Under the pieces are notes generated by a model, which did not search any database, was not told where the DNA came from, and saw only the letters and a program-made list of their open reading frames with translations. Shown piece by piece: positions 37,790 to 46,632 of a stretch of 64,000 bases of DNA. Numbering within the stretch: position 1 is the stretch's first letter; each line of letters begins with the position of its first letter. This DNA is from JANQQZ01 sp039187315. GTDB lineage: Bacteria; Planctomycetota; Phycisphaerae; Phycisphaerales; UBA1924. The position numbers and the translations under genes were made by a program. Location: contig JBCCZQ010000006.1 in NCBI GenBank assembly GCA_039187315.1, forward strand, positions 4,213-68,212. The letters run 5' to 3'.

Positions 37790-38770
37790 TCAAAGACCGT
37801 CGGACCGGTCGCCTAGCCACGGGATTGGTTCGAATCCGTGGTTGCTGCACCCTGCCGCCCGCAGGATCTCGGCCCGCGCCTTGATGCCGAGTCCGACAAC
37901 GATCAACGACTGGAGCGCGGGCATCGCGGCCAGGCATCGGTACGCCTCCGGCGACCTGAACGGGAGCGACTCGAGCAACAGCATCCGGATGCTTTGCGAA
38001 TCCGCGATCGACTCGAGCGACTCCAGCCGCTTCATTCGTACGATGGCCACACGGTCCAGCGAAGCCAGCGGTCGCAGCGACGGAAGCCGCTCGACCGCGC
38101 TCAGCCAGTAGAGGCTCAGGTGCTTCAGCTTGCCAAGGTGTTGGATCCAGTCGAGGTCTGTGAGGTTTCGGTTACCGCCGATCTCAAGCGTTTCAACATC
38201 CTTGAGCGTCCCGACCGGCGACAGGTCGTGCAACGATCCGAAGCCGACACTCAGCTGGCGTAGATCGGCCAGCCTGCTCAGGGGCGTTGCGTCCTCGAGA
38301 CGGAGCGAACGAACTCGGAGCGACTCGAGCTTTGTGAGGCCTTCCACGACCTCAAAGCTCTTGCTGTGGCCCTCGATCGACAGTGCCCGCAGGTTAGGGA
38401 GCGACTCCAGGCAGCGAATCGAGTGCGAACGCCTGTAGGTACGTGCGAGCGACAAAACTCTCAATGATCCGCCAAGCTGTGCGATCGGATCAAATGACTC
38501 GACACCGAGCATGATGACTCCGAGCGTCTGTATCCCGGTGAAGTGTTTTAGGAAGGACAAGTTGGAGTGTTCTTCGTAGTCGATCAGCCGGAGCCCGACG
38601 CCGGGCAGTTCCTTCATCGTGGAAGCGAGCTTGCGATACTCTCGGCCGGAGAGCTTCCCGTTGACGACAACCGTTCGCGACGACGGTGAGAGTTTCTTGC
38701 ACGCCGACGACACCGAGCCGTGCCCAGCGACCACAAGTCCCTCGAAAGGGCTTTCATCGCCGCCAGCCAT
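37790..38770 (-). CDS. Leucine-rich-repeat protein
   Basis: The 326-residue protein has about ten leucine-rich repeats of the internalin-like type after residue 75, for example LTKLESLRVRSLRLEDATPL and LGKLKHLSLYWLSAVERLPS. There is no signal peptide, so it is predicted cytoplasmic. The first 70 residues contain no repeats. It begins with the base after the asnS stop (TGA followed at once by ATG), so it is probably translated from the asnS message. Codon choice is less GC-biased than in asnS, which hints at a different age or pressure. Function is unknown; LRR surfaces bind proteins. Confidence 0.75.
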   Translation of the reverse strand: MAGGDESPFEGLVVAGHGSVSSACKKLSPSSRTVVVNGKLSGREYRKLASTMKELPGVGLRLIDYEEHSNLSFLKHFTGIQTLGVIMLGVESFDPIAQLGGSLRVLSLARTYRRSHSIRCLESLPNLRALSIEGHSKSFEVVEGLTKLESLRVRSLRLEDATPLSRLADLRQLSVGFGSLHDLSPVGTLKDVETLEIGGNRNLTDLDWIQHLGKLKHLSLYWLSAVERLPSLRPLASLDRVAIVRMKRLESLESIADSQSIRMLLLESLPFRSPEAYRCLAAMPALQSLIVVGLGIKARAEILRAAGCSNHGFEPIPWLGDRSDGL

Positions 38771-40165
38771 TCAGAACTCGGCCTGTTTCGGCGCACGCGG
38801 GAAGGGGATGACGTCGCGGATGTTGCCCATCCCCGTCGCGAACTGGATCAGCCGCTCGAAGCCCATACCGAAGCCGGCGTGCGGCACGGTGCCGTACCGC
38901 CGCAGATCCCGGTACCACCAGTAGTCGTCGCGGTTCAGCCCCATCTCGTCGATGCGGCTATCGAGCACGTCGAGCCGCTCCTCTCGCTGCGAGCCGCCGA
39001 TGATCTCGCCGATGCCCGGTACAAGCACATCCATCGCGGCCACGGTCCTGCCATCATCGTTCAGGCGCATATAGAACGCCTTGATGTCCTTCGGATAATC
39101 TGTGACGATCAGCGGCTGCTTGAAGTGCTCCTCGGTCAGGTAACGCTCATGCTCGGACTGCATGTCCGCGCCCCAGGAGACCGGGTATTCGAAGTCCTTG
39201 CCTGCCCGCTCGAGGATCTCGATCGCCTCCGTGTAAGGCAGCCTGCGGAAATCGCTCTCGACGATGTGGCGCAGGTTGTCGATCAGCCCCGGCTGGATCC
39301 GCTGGTCGAAGAACGCCATGTCGTCCACGCGGGCCGTCAGCAGGTCCTCGAACAGGAACCTGAGCATGTCCTCGGCGAGCTGCGCATTGTCCGCGAGATC
39401 GCCGAACGCGATCTCCGGCTCGATCATCCAGAATTCGGCCAGATGACGGCTCGTGTTGCTGTTCTCGGCGCGGAACGTTGGGCCGAACGTATAGACCCGG
39501 CTGAGCGCGCAGCACGACGTCTCGACGTTCAACTGCCCGGAGACCGTCAGGTGCGCTTCGCGGCCGAAGAAATCCTGGCTGTAGTCGACGGCATCTCCCT
39601 CGCCGCGCGGCGGGTTGATCGCGTCGAGTGTGCTGACGCGGAACATGTCTCCGGCGCCTTCGGCGTCGTTGGCCGTGATAATCGGGGTGTGCACGTAATA
39701 GAACCCGCGTTCGTCGAAGAACCGGTGGATGCCCATGGCCAGCCTGTGCCGAACACGGGCGACGGCGCCGAACGTGTTGGTGCGCACACGCAGGTGCGCG
39801 ACCTCGCGCAGGTACTCGAACGTGTGCCGCTTCGCGCTCGCCGGGTAGGTGTCCGGGTCATCGACCCAGCCGACAACGCGGACCTCGCCGGCCTTGACCT
39901 CGACCGACTGTCCCTTGCCCCTGCTCTCGACAAGCTCGCCCTCAATCTCGATCGAGCAGCCGGTGGTCAGCTTCTGGACCTCAGCCTCGTAGTTGGGCAG
40001 GTCCGCCGGCGCAACGACCTGGATCGCGTCAAAGCAGGTGCCGTCATGCAGGTTGATGAAGCTCAGCCCCGCCTTGGAGTCCCGGCGGGTCCGCACCCAG
40101 CCCTTGACCGTCACCCGCTCGCCGGGCTGCATCCCGAGCGCCTCGACTACCCGCACCCACGCCAT
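38771..40165 (-). CDS. asnS: Asparaginyl-tRNA synthetase
   Basis: The 464-residue class IIb synthetase has an N-terminal OB-fold anticodon domain with VTVKGWVRTRRDSKAGLSFI, motif 2 as TFGPTFRAENSNTSRHLAEF, and motif 3 as GFGMGFERLIQFATGMGNIR. The ending RDVIPFPRAPKQAEF is typical of bacterial AsnRS. It charges tRNA-Asn directly with Asn. GGAGG lies 6 bases before the ATG at 40165. It is the first gene of a same-strand run with the LRR, beta-barrel and metalloprotease genes, and is divergent from the SPFH gene. Confidence 0.97.
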   Translation of the reverse strand: MAWVRVVEALGMQPGERVTVKGWVRTRRDSKAGLSFINLHDGTCFDAIQVVAPADLPNYEAEVQKLTTGCSIEIEGELVESRGKGQSVEVKAGEVRVVGWVDDPDTYPASAKRHTFEYLREVAHLRVRTNTFGAVARVRHRLAMGIHRFFDERGFYYVHTPIITANDAEGAGDMFRVSTLDAINPPRGEGDAVDYSQDFFGREAHLTVSGQLNVETSCCALSRVYTFGPTFRAENSNTSRHLAEFWMIEPEIAFGDLADNAQLAEDMLRFLFEDLLTARVDDMAFFDQRIQPGLIDNLRHIVESDFRRLPYTEAIEILERAGKDFEYPVSWGADMQSEHERYLTEEHFKQPLIVTDYPKDIKAFYMRLNDDGRTVAAMDVLVPGIGEIIGGSQREERLDVLDSRIDEMGLNRDDYWWYRDLRRYGTVPHAGFGMGFERLIQFATGMGNIRDVIPFPRAPKQAEF

Positions 40166-40345
40166 CGGCCGACCTCCAACATCTAGCACACCCCACCCGG
40201 TGAGGAAAGCGATGGTAGGACCCGCAGGATCGCCCGCCGATATCCCGCATTCGGCCGCAACGGCGACTGCTCAAGTCCTAAAAAGAACTGTGCAAACCGT
40301 GGCTACGCCAGCTTTCGGCGGCCGCAACGACTAGGGGACTCCGCC

Positions 40346-41968
40346 ATGGGATTCGCGTCAATCATCATCGGTCTCGTGCTCGCGATCGCGCTCTTGTCGC
40401 TGATCGCCAAGGTCGAAGCCAAGAGCCTCCGCACCGGCATCGTGCTCGCGGCGCTGCTCGTCGTGCTCGTCGGCATCGTGCTCTCGAGCGTGCGCTACGT
40501 CTCATCGACCGAGGTCGGCATCGTCAAGAAAAACGCCTTCGGCGGCAAGCTCACCGGCGGGCGGATCATCGCGACCGACGGCGAGATGGGCATCCAGGCC
40601 GACGTGCTCAGTCCGGGCTGGCAAACCGGCTACTGGCCGGTCGTCTTCGACGTGGTCAACGTACCGTTGGTCGAGGTGCCCGCGGGCCAGGTCGGCCTCG
40701 TCGAAGCGCGCGACGGCGCACCGCTTGACCCCGGACAGCTCTATGCCCCAGAGGTCGACACGGCCGAGTTCAAGAAGATGGTCGAGGACGCGAGCTACTT
40801 CCTGGCCAACGGCGGACGCAAAGGCCCGCAGTCGAACGTGCTGACGCCCGGCAAGTACCGGATCAACACCGAGCTATTCAAGGTCGAGATGGTGCCGGCG
40901 ACCGAAGTACCGAATGCGACTGTGGCAGTGCTCAAGGCGAACTTTGGCAATCAGTCATCAATGGAACGCGAGGTCGCTCCTGGAGTGACGGTGTCGTTCG
41001 CCGGCCCTGGAGAAAAGGGCGTGCGACTCGATGTGTTGAAGCCGAGTGCATACCCGATAAACACGAAGGCGTTCGAAGTGACGGAGATCAAGACGAGCGT
41101 GATCACACTCCAGTTCACCGCCGCTCAGTCAGCCCGGAACATCGACGGTGCATTTGAAGAGCGTGAGATCGAGGTGCGAACCTCCGACGGGTTCACGTTC
41201 CCAGTTGACGTCAGAGTCGAGTATCAGATCAACGAGAACGACGCCCCTATTGTCGTCGCGAGACTCAAAGATGATGACAGCCCCGAACTCCGCCGCAAAA
41301 TGCAATCGTCAGTCCGAGCGATTTTCCGGAATAACGCGGAGAACGTCAAGGCCCTTGACTATGTGAACCAGCGTTCTCAACAGGAACGGCAGTCGAAGCA
41401 GATGCTTCAGGAGGCAATGGCCGAGTATGGCATCACGATCGTCGCCGTTCGAATTGGCGACGTCGGCAACGAGGAGACACTCGGCGAATTGCTCCAGACT
41501 CAGCGCGACCGCGAGATCGCCGTCCAGGAACAGATCACCTTCCAGGAGCAGCAGCGGGCGGCGGAGCAGAAGAAGGCGCTCACCCGCACACAGCAGGAGG
41601 CCGAGGAAGAGAAGCGGCTCGCGACCGCGCAGTACGAGGTGCAGATCGCCGAGGAAGACAAGCAGCGGGCGATCATCGCCGCTGAAGCCGAGGCCGAGGC
41701 CATCCAGATCCGTGCCCAGGCCCAGGCCGACGCGTACCAGTTGATCGCGAGCCAGATCGGCGCCGGCAACGCGGCCCTCATCGAAGTCCTCAAGATCGTC
41801 GGAGAACAAGCCATCGAGATCACGCCCCGCGTGATGGTCACCGGCGGGGGGAACGGCAACGGCGACAGCGCCGGCAACGCTGAGACCACAGCCCTGATTG
41901 GCACCATGCTCGACACCATGATCAGCCGAGACACGCCACCAGCACGCCGGCAGGCCGAAAGCGACTGA
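40346..41968 (+). CDS. SPFH/Band 7 (flotillin-like) membrane protein
   Basis: The 540-residue protein has two N-terminal membrane helices (residues 4-24 and 30-50), then an SPFH/Band-7 region with SSTEVGIVKKNAFGGKL and SDGFTFPVDVRVEYQINEN. A long charged coiled coil (about residues 385-455, with repeated Glu/Gln/Lys/Ala) is followed by AEAIQIRAQAQADAY, standard for these proteins, which form cage-like oligomers on membranes. The C-terminal tail is Gly/Asn-rich. GGGGAC precedes the ATG. The middle third (about 40900-41480) has visibly lower third-position GC than the ends. Role inferred: membrane organisation or protease regulation. Confidence 0.88.
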   Translation: MGFASIIIGLVLAIALLSLIAKVEAKSLRTGIVLAALLVVLVGIVLSSVRYVSSTEVGIVKKNAFGGKLTGGRIIATDGEMGIQADVLSPGWQTGYWPVVFDVVNVPLVEVPAGQVGLVEARDGAPLDPGQLYAPEVDTAEFKKMVEDASYFLANGGRKGPQSNVLTPGKYRINTELFKVEMVPATEVPNATVAVLKANFGNQSSMEREVAPGVTVSFAGPGEKGVRLDVLKPSAYPINTKAFEVTEIKTSVITLQFTAAQSARNIDGAFEEREIEVRTSDGFTFPVDVRVEYQINENDAPIVVARLKDDDSPELRRKMQSSVRAIFRNNAENVKALDYVNQRSQQERQSKQMLQEAMAEYGITIVAVRIGDVGNEETLGELLQTQRDREIAVQEQITFQEQQRAAEQKKALTRTQQEAEEEKRLATAQYEVQIAEEDKQRAIIAAEAEAEAIQIRAQAQADAYQLIASQIGAGNAALIEVLKIVGEQAIEITPRVMVTGGGNGNGDSAGNAETTALIGTMLDTMISRDTPPARRQAESD

Positions 41969-42027
41969 GCGCCCGGACACGATCAGAGGTCACGGATCCG
42001 TGTCGAACTGGCGCCATCAGCGTACGT

Positions 42028-42058
42028 TGTGTGTGATCAGCACCACTAACCACACACA
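42028..42058. repeat. Inverted repeat TGTGTGTG - N15 - CACACACA
   Basis: The 8-base arms at 42028-42035 and 42051-42058 are perfect complements around 15 bases. It is the first of three inverted repeats in the 229-base gap after the SPFH gene. It may be an operator or a weak hairpin; no poly-T tract follows. Confidence 0.5.
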
Positions 42059-42075
42059 GCAGTTGCGTTATGCAG

Positions 42076-42099
42076 AAATATCTTAGTTATAAGATATTT
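42076..42099. promoter_or_regulatory. 10-base perfect inverted repeat, AT-rich operator-like site
   Basis: AAATATCTTA (42076-42085) and TAAGATATTT (42090-42099) are perfect complements with a GTTA loop. The site is strikingly AT-rich for this genome and lies about 100 bases before the Cys-rich secreted protein's ATG. The low stability argues for protein binding rather than transcription termination. Confidence 0.5.
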
Positions 42100-42122
42100 T
42101 GCGCATCATCCCCTTGCGTGTC

Positions 42123-42146
42123 TATACGATGTAGATGTATCGTATA
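42123..42146. promoter_or_regulatory. 8-base inverted repeat TATACGAT - N8 - ATCGTATA
   Basis: Arms at 42123-42130 and 42139-42146 are perfect complements. It sits about 50 bases before the start of the Cys-rich secreted protein gene, the usual place for an operator overlapping a promoter. The second arm contains TATAcga-like AT-rich sequence that could be a -10 region. Confidence 0.45.
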
Positions 42147-42197
42147 TGAACGGTATCTGTCGTGGCAGGCCGTACACCGTACTCTGAGGGGATACAC

Positions 42198-42893
42198 ATG
42201 ACAATCAGATTTCTGCTTGGTGGTTGTGCCCTGTCGCTGGCGGCGGCTCTGTCAGCCAACGCGCAGGCTCCACGCTCGATGACATTTGAAACAACACTGC
42301 CCGACGGCTCAACGCTTGTCCTCGAACTCGAAGACCAGGACTTTAGCTCGCCTGAGTACGACGGCAGCATGGTCTTCACGGGGCAGTCTACTTCGACTTC
42401 CGGCAGCACAACACAGGTGACGTTCCGTACAGATACAGGCTTTCTCGCAACGGCAACGGCTCTCTGCGCTGTCACACTCGGCAGCACCTCGACCGCCCTG
42501 GCATTCACACAGGACACACAAGTTGTCGCCTTGAGCGAAACCACGACAGAAGTGAACAACGCCGCAACGACGACGCAGCTGCTGACGGGCGGGAGCACGG
42601 GCAGTCTTGCCAGCACCGGCAGCTACGCAGATCTCGAATCCGCCGCAGCGAACCTCCATACCGCAGGGTCCGTCCAGTTGGCGATCGCTCAGTCTCTGAC
42701 ATTCGCCGTGAACGGTCTGCTGACATGCGCGAATTCAGACCATGTGAACTTTCGAGAATGCCAGAACGCAGCCGCCAACATCTGCGGTAGCGGCTGTGTG
42801 GCTTCCGTGGAGTACGAATTTACAACCGATGGCAACGGCAACATCACCTCATCAAGCTGTGATTTCACGTGCAAGAACCCCTGTCCGGGCTAA
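42198..42893 (+). CDS. Secreted Cys-rich hypothetical protein
   Basis: The 231-residue protein has a signal peptide (MTIRFLLGGCALSLAAALSA, cut near SANA|Q). A Ser/Thr-rich middle follows, and the C-terminal 60 residues contain eight cysteines (for example CGSGC and CDFTCKNPC), suggesting disulfides or a metal site. GAGGGG precedes the ATG at 42198; an in-frame start at 42162 would add residues before the signal. The gene's base composition is lower in GC than its neighbours, and it stands behind three inverted repeats, so it looks like an individually regulated, possibly acquired gene. No family is recognised. Confidence 0.75.
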   Translation: MTIRFLLGGCALSLAAALSANAQAPRSMTFETTLPDGSTLVLELEDQDFSSPEYDGSMVFTGQSTSTSGSTTQVTFRTDTGFLATATALCAVTLGSTSTALAFTQDTQVVALSETTTEVNNAATTTQLLTGGSTGSLASTGSYADLESAAANLHTAGSVQLAIAQSLTFAVNGLLTCANSDHVNFRECQNAAANICGSGCVASVEYEFTTDGNGNITSSSCDFTCKNPCPG

Positions 42894-42935
42894 GCCACAC
42901 CAGCGCAGTCAAGAGCAGCGGCATATCGTCCCGGC

Positions 42936-44111
42936 GTGATTGCACGCCCGGGCATTCCAATGCCACCGAACCCGCTGACGCTGGTATGCGATGAATGGGC
43001 CGATGCTTGTGCAGAGCACAGGGGAGGCCGCCAATGGGCAGTCAAAGCCTACAAGAAGCTGTTCCGCGAGGGTGATAGCTCTGAGCTCGTCGAGCCGTGG
43101 CGGGGATTCGACCCCTGTCTGCCAATCGTCGGCGAGCAAGTCAGTGAGAGCGACGGTCCCGAGGGCGAGACCGTCAAGCTTCTGACCGAGATCGAGGCGG
43201 ACGCGGCCGCCAGGTCGCGGGCCGAGCGCGATGCGGCAAGCCACGGCAGCACCCTGCCCGTCGAGTCGGTCGTGATTCCGATGATCGGCCGGAAGCGCGA
43301 GCTGACCTATACGCTGTGCGTCTCAAGCCAGGTCGGCTGCGCGATGGGCTGCGACTTCTGCGAAACAGCGCAGATGGGGCTTGTCCGCAATCTCACTGCA
43401 GACCAGATCGTTGCGCAGTGGTTCACGGCCCACCACCGCCACGCCGTGCCTCAAGGCAAGCGGATCAAGAACATCGTCTTCATGGGCATGGGCGAGCCAC
43501 TGGACAACGCCGAGAACGTGATCCGCGCGATCGGCGTGCTCAACGACCGCTCGGCAGCGAACATCGGCATGCGGTGCATCACCGTCAGCACTGTCGGCCG
43601 GGTCGACGGCATCATGAAGCTGCGAAAGCAGTGCGAACAACACGGCTGGCGCCGGCTGGGCATCGCCGTCAGCGTCAACGCCCCCAACGACACGATCCGG
43701 AACCAGATCATGCCCGTCAACAAGCGATGGAACATGGCAGCGCTCCAAGAGAGCCTGATCGGTTTCCCCCGATCGGGCCAGAACCGGATCATGATCGAGT
43801 ACGTGCTGATCCCGGGCGTGAACGATCGCTTGGAGCACGCCGACGAGCTGGCCGCCTGGGTCGAGCCGCTTCTGTGCGCGGTCAACGTGATCCCCTACAA
43901 CCCAAGGCGAGACTCGCCCTGGCCCGCGCCCGAGGAGCACGTCGTCGAGGCGTTCGTCGATCGACTGCGATCCCTGAAGGTCTTTACCAAACGCCGGAAG
44001 ACCAAGGGGCGCGATCAGATGGCCGCGTGCGGGCAGCTGGGCACCGAGCACATCCGAGGCCGGAAGCTGGTCGGCGTGACGACGGGGCTTACCATCAACG
44101 CGAGCGGTTGA
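42936..44111 (+). CDS. rlmN: Radical-SAM 23S rRNA m2A2503 methyltransferase (RlmN)
   Basis: The 391-residue protein has the RlmN block TLCVSSQVGCAMGCDFCETA: Cys128 plus the CxxxCxxC [4Fe-4S] ligands at 135, 139 and 142. MGMGEPLDNAENV binds SAM. The second methyl-carrying cysteine lies in MAACGQLG near residue 365. It methylates A2503 of 23S rRNA and often A37 of some tRNAs. The GTG at 42936 opens the reading frame; an ATG at 42960 is equally possible, as neither has a clear ribosome site. The next gene starts one base after its stop (TGA C ATG). Confidence 0.93.
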   Translation: MIARPGIPMPPNPLTLVCDEWADACAEHRGGRQWAVKAYKKLFREGDSSELVEPWRGFDPCLPIVGEQVSESDGPEGETVKLLTEIEADAAARSRAERDAASHGSTLPVESVVIPMIGRKRELTYTLCVSSQVGCAMGCDFCETAQMGLVRNLTADQIVAQWFTAHHRHAVPQGKRIKNIVFMGMGEPLDNAENVIRAIGVLNDRSAANIGMRCITVSTVGRVDGIMKLRKQCEQHGWRRLGIAVSVNAPNDTIRNQIMPVNKRWNMAALQESLIGFPRSGQNRIMIEYVLIPGVNDRLEHADELAAWVEPLLCAVNVIPYNPRRDSPWPAPEEHVVEAFVDRLRSLKVFTKRRKTKGRDQMAACGQLGTEHIRGRKLVGVTTGLTINASG

Positions 44112-44112
44112 C

Positions 44113-46626
44113 ATGCGCGACTCTGCGAACCGGACAAGCCAGCCCCGGCCAAGCACAACCCGGCGTTCGCTTTGGCTGGCGCTCGCAGCGGTGTACGCAG
44201 TCGGTGTGCTCGCAACCAATCTGGTGATCGACGGCCGGCGTGACTTCACGTTTCCTCTGAGCTGGTACCCGGAGACAGCCTCGCTGCCACCAATGTCCAA
44301 CGATGGACCGATCGACGGCGAGCCACTGACACAGATCTACAAGAGCTGGGGCGAACCGGCACAGGATGCGACCGAGGCGCCGATCATCCTGCTCCACGGA
44401 TCTCCGGGTAGTGCTACGAATTTCTACGGCGGTACGACACGGCCCGGTCTCGGTCGTCTTCTTGGCGAGACTCGGCGGACCTATGCCCTTGATCTGCCCG
44501 GCATGGGCCGCAGCCGGAGCGACCCGCCGACCCGGTCCTCGCGTTCACACGCCCACGCCGTGCTTGCCTTCATGGACACGATCGGCACGGAGCGTGCGCA
44601 CATTGTCGGCTGGTCTAATGGGGGCGCGGTTGCCCTCAATATGGCGGACATCGACATCGAACGGGTCGCATCGATCGTGCTGCTCGGCTCGGTCGGCGAC
44701 CAGGCTGTCGAGGGGTCCGGCAGCTACCGCTTCGAACAGTTGAAGTACGAGATCGGCCTCGCGGCGACCTACATGCTTGAGCGGCTGACCCCTCACATTG
44801 GCCTGCTTGAGCTCCGTGAGCCTCGCAACGGGCTCCGCAACTTCGACGACACCGACCAGCGGCCGCTCGCTGGCATCATGCAGAACCTCGACACGCCGAC
44901 GCTCATTCTCCACGGCCGGGACGATTTCCTCGTCGCCGATTGGGCGGCCGAGCATCATCACGGGCTGATGCCGCGCTCGACGCTGATCATGACCGAGCAT
45001 GATCACTTCATGCCGTTTCTTGCGGCCGAAGAAACTGCGAACCACATCAACAAATTTGTCGCACGCTTCGATGATCCGAACGCAGAACCAACAAGGCAGA
45101 CGATCGACCTCGCGCCACGGGTCAAGCCGTTCGGCAACGCCGGCGAGGCAGCGCTCGATTGGCTTCACTTTGCGCCCGTCCTGCTCGTGCTGCCGCTGGT
45201 GACGCTCGTCGGCTGGTTGCTGCCGGGCCGGGCGTGGGTGGCGGTGCTGGTCGGCGCGACAGAACTCGACATCGGTGTCGCGTGGCTGGGTCTTGCGATC
45301 GGCAAAGCCATCCGCGCGGTCCGGAATGGCAACTCACGAAAGCCGGTCAAATGGGCGATGGTTGTCCTTGACCCGCTCGCGCAGCTCGGCCTCGGATTCC
45401 TGTTCGTGCAGCTCATCGTCCGACCGCTGATCCGCGTCGGACCTGACTCGCTCCACGGCATCGGCTGGCTGCTCGCGGTGCTCGTTCTCGCCGCGCTCTT
45501 CGTCGCGCTGCCGCGTATCTGGACCACGCGAGGCCGACAGAAACTCAAGGCCGCGGTCACGAGGCTCATCCACCACGAGTGGTGGCCAAGCTGGACGCTC
45601 TACGCCCCGCTGCTGCCGCTCTTCGCGTGGTGGTCGATCAAATACCGCCACCCGCTTGCGTTCACGGCCTGCAACCCGGGCATCCCCAACGGCGGCGGGT
45701 TCGCGGGCGAGAGCAAGGCGGATATCACCGCGTCGCTCGTCGCGACCGGCGATCCGCGTGTGCTCTACGGCGAGGCCTGCGAACCCGTCGGCACGCCGGG
45801 CGAGCGCGCGACCGCGATGCTCGATCGCCTGGAAGCCGAACCGCGTCTCGGCGGGCTGCCCGTCATGCTCAAGCCCGACGCCGGCGAGCAAGGCCGGGGC
45901 GTGACCAGGTGCGATACCGCGACCGACATCGAACACTTCTTCGAACGCCAGCCCGGACGAGCGCTCTTGCAGCGGTACGACCCGGGGCCGTGCGAGTACG
46001 GCGTGATGTACATCCGCGTGCCCGCGCCCGGATCGCGAAATCCCGGCCGGATCCTGTGCATCAACCGCAAGCAGCTGCCGGCCGTCACGGGCGACGGCCA
46101 ACGCTCGCTCGAACAGCTCGTCTGGTCGCACGAGCGCTTCAGGTGCCAGGCAGATCTGTTTCTTGAACGACTCGGTATCGAAGCATCTCGCGTGCCTGCG
46201 GAGGGCGAGGCCGTGCGCCTCGGCAGCCTTGGTAACCATGCGCAAGGCTGTGCATTCATCGATGCGCCTGAGCTGATCACACCGGAGCTCGAAGACCATG
46301 TCTGCGCACTCGCGGAGGGCTTCGGAGGGCCGGATGCTCCGCCGCTTGATGTCGGCCGCTTCGATCTGCGTGCTGTCGACGAGGCCTCGCTCGTCAGCGG
46401 CGAGTTCGCGGTCGTTGAGGTCAACGGCGTCACAAGCGAGCCTGCCAGCCTCTACGATCCGCAACGCGGACCCCTCTTCGCGTGGCGGCTTCTCGCCAAG
46501 CAGTGGTCGACCGCATACCGGCTCGGAGCGGCACGCGCAGGCGACGGCTCGGGAGCAGCGCTCGGACCGACCCTGGCCGCACGGCTCGCGTGGTCGCACC
46601 TGCGAAACCGCCCGCCCGCGGGATAA
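44113..46626 (+). CDS. Alpha/beta-hydrolase - membrane - ATP-grasp fusion protein
   Basis: The 837-residue protein joins three parts. After one membrane helix (residues 19-38) comes an alpha/beta-hydrolase (about 85-320) with oxyanion region LLHGSPGS, nucleophile Ser168 in VGWSNGGAV, Asp270 in LHGRDDFLV and a His at 296/298 in TEHDHFMPF. Four or more membrane helices follow (about 352-510). The last 300 residues resemble a membrane-associated ATP-grasp family: NPGIPNGGGFAGESKADI, the Lys of LPVMLKPDAGEQGRG (K587), and the metal-binding FAVVEVNGVTSEPASLYDP (E769, N771). ATP-grasp enzymes join a carboxylate to an amine or similar group. Starts one base after rlmN. The real substrate is unknown; a lipid- or cell-wall-related role is only a guess. 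Confidence 0.85.
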   Translation: MRDSANRTSQPRPSTTRRSLWLALAAVYAVGVLATNLVIDGRRDFTFPLSWYPETASLPPMSNDGPIDGEPLTQIYKSWGEPAQDATEAPIILLHGSPGSATNFYGGTTRPGLGRLLGETRRTYALDLPGMGRSRSDPPTRSSRSHAHAVLAFMDTIGTERAHIVGWSNGGAVALNMADIDIERVASIVLLGSVGDQAVEGSGSYRFEQLKYEIGLAATYMLERLTPHIGLLELREPRNGLRNFDDTDQRPLAGIMQNLDTPTLILHGRDDFLVADWAAEHHHGLMPRSTLIMTEHDHFMPFLAAEETANHINKFVARFDDPNAEPTRQTIDLAPRVKPFGNAGEAALDWLHFAPVLLVLPLVTLVGWLLPGRAWVAVLVGATELDIGVAWLGLAIGKAIRAVRNGNSRKPVKWAMVVLDPLAQLGLGFLFVQLIVRPLIRVGPDSLHGIGWLLAVLVLAALFVALPRIWTTRGRQKLKAAVTRLIHHEWWPSWTLYAPLLPLFAWWSIKYRHPLAFTACNPGIPNGGGFAGESKADITASLVATGDPRVLYGEACEPVGTPGERATAMLDRLEAEPRLGGLPVMLKPDAGEQGRGVTRCDTATDIEHFFERQPGRALLQRYDPGPCEYGVMYIRVPAPGSRNPGRILCINRKQLPAVTGDGQRSLEQLVWSHERFRCQADLFLERLGIEASRVPAEGEAVRLGSLGNHAQGCAFIDAPELITPELEDHVCALAEGFGGPDAPPLDVGRFDLRAVDEASLVSGEFAVVEVNGVTSEPASLYDPQRGPLFAWRLLAKQWSTAYRLGAARAGDGSGAALGPTLAARLAWSHLRNRPPAG

Positions 46627-46632
46627 GCCCGC

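Noticed and set aside
41991..42002. CACGGATCCGTG palindrome after the SPFH gene as a terminator
   Set aside because: A loopless GC palindrome with no T-run; kept only as part of a repeat-rich gap.
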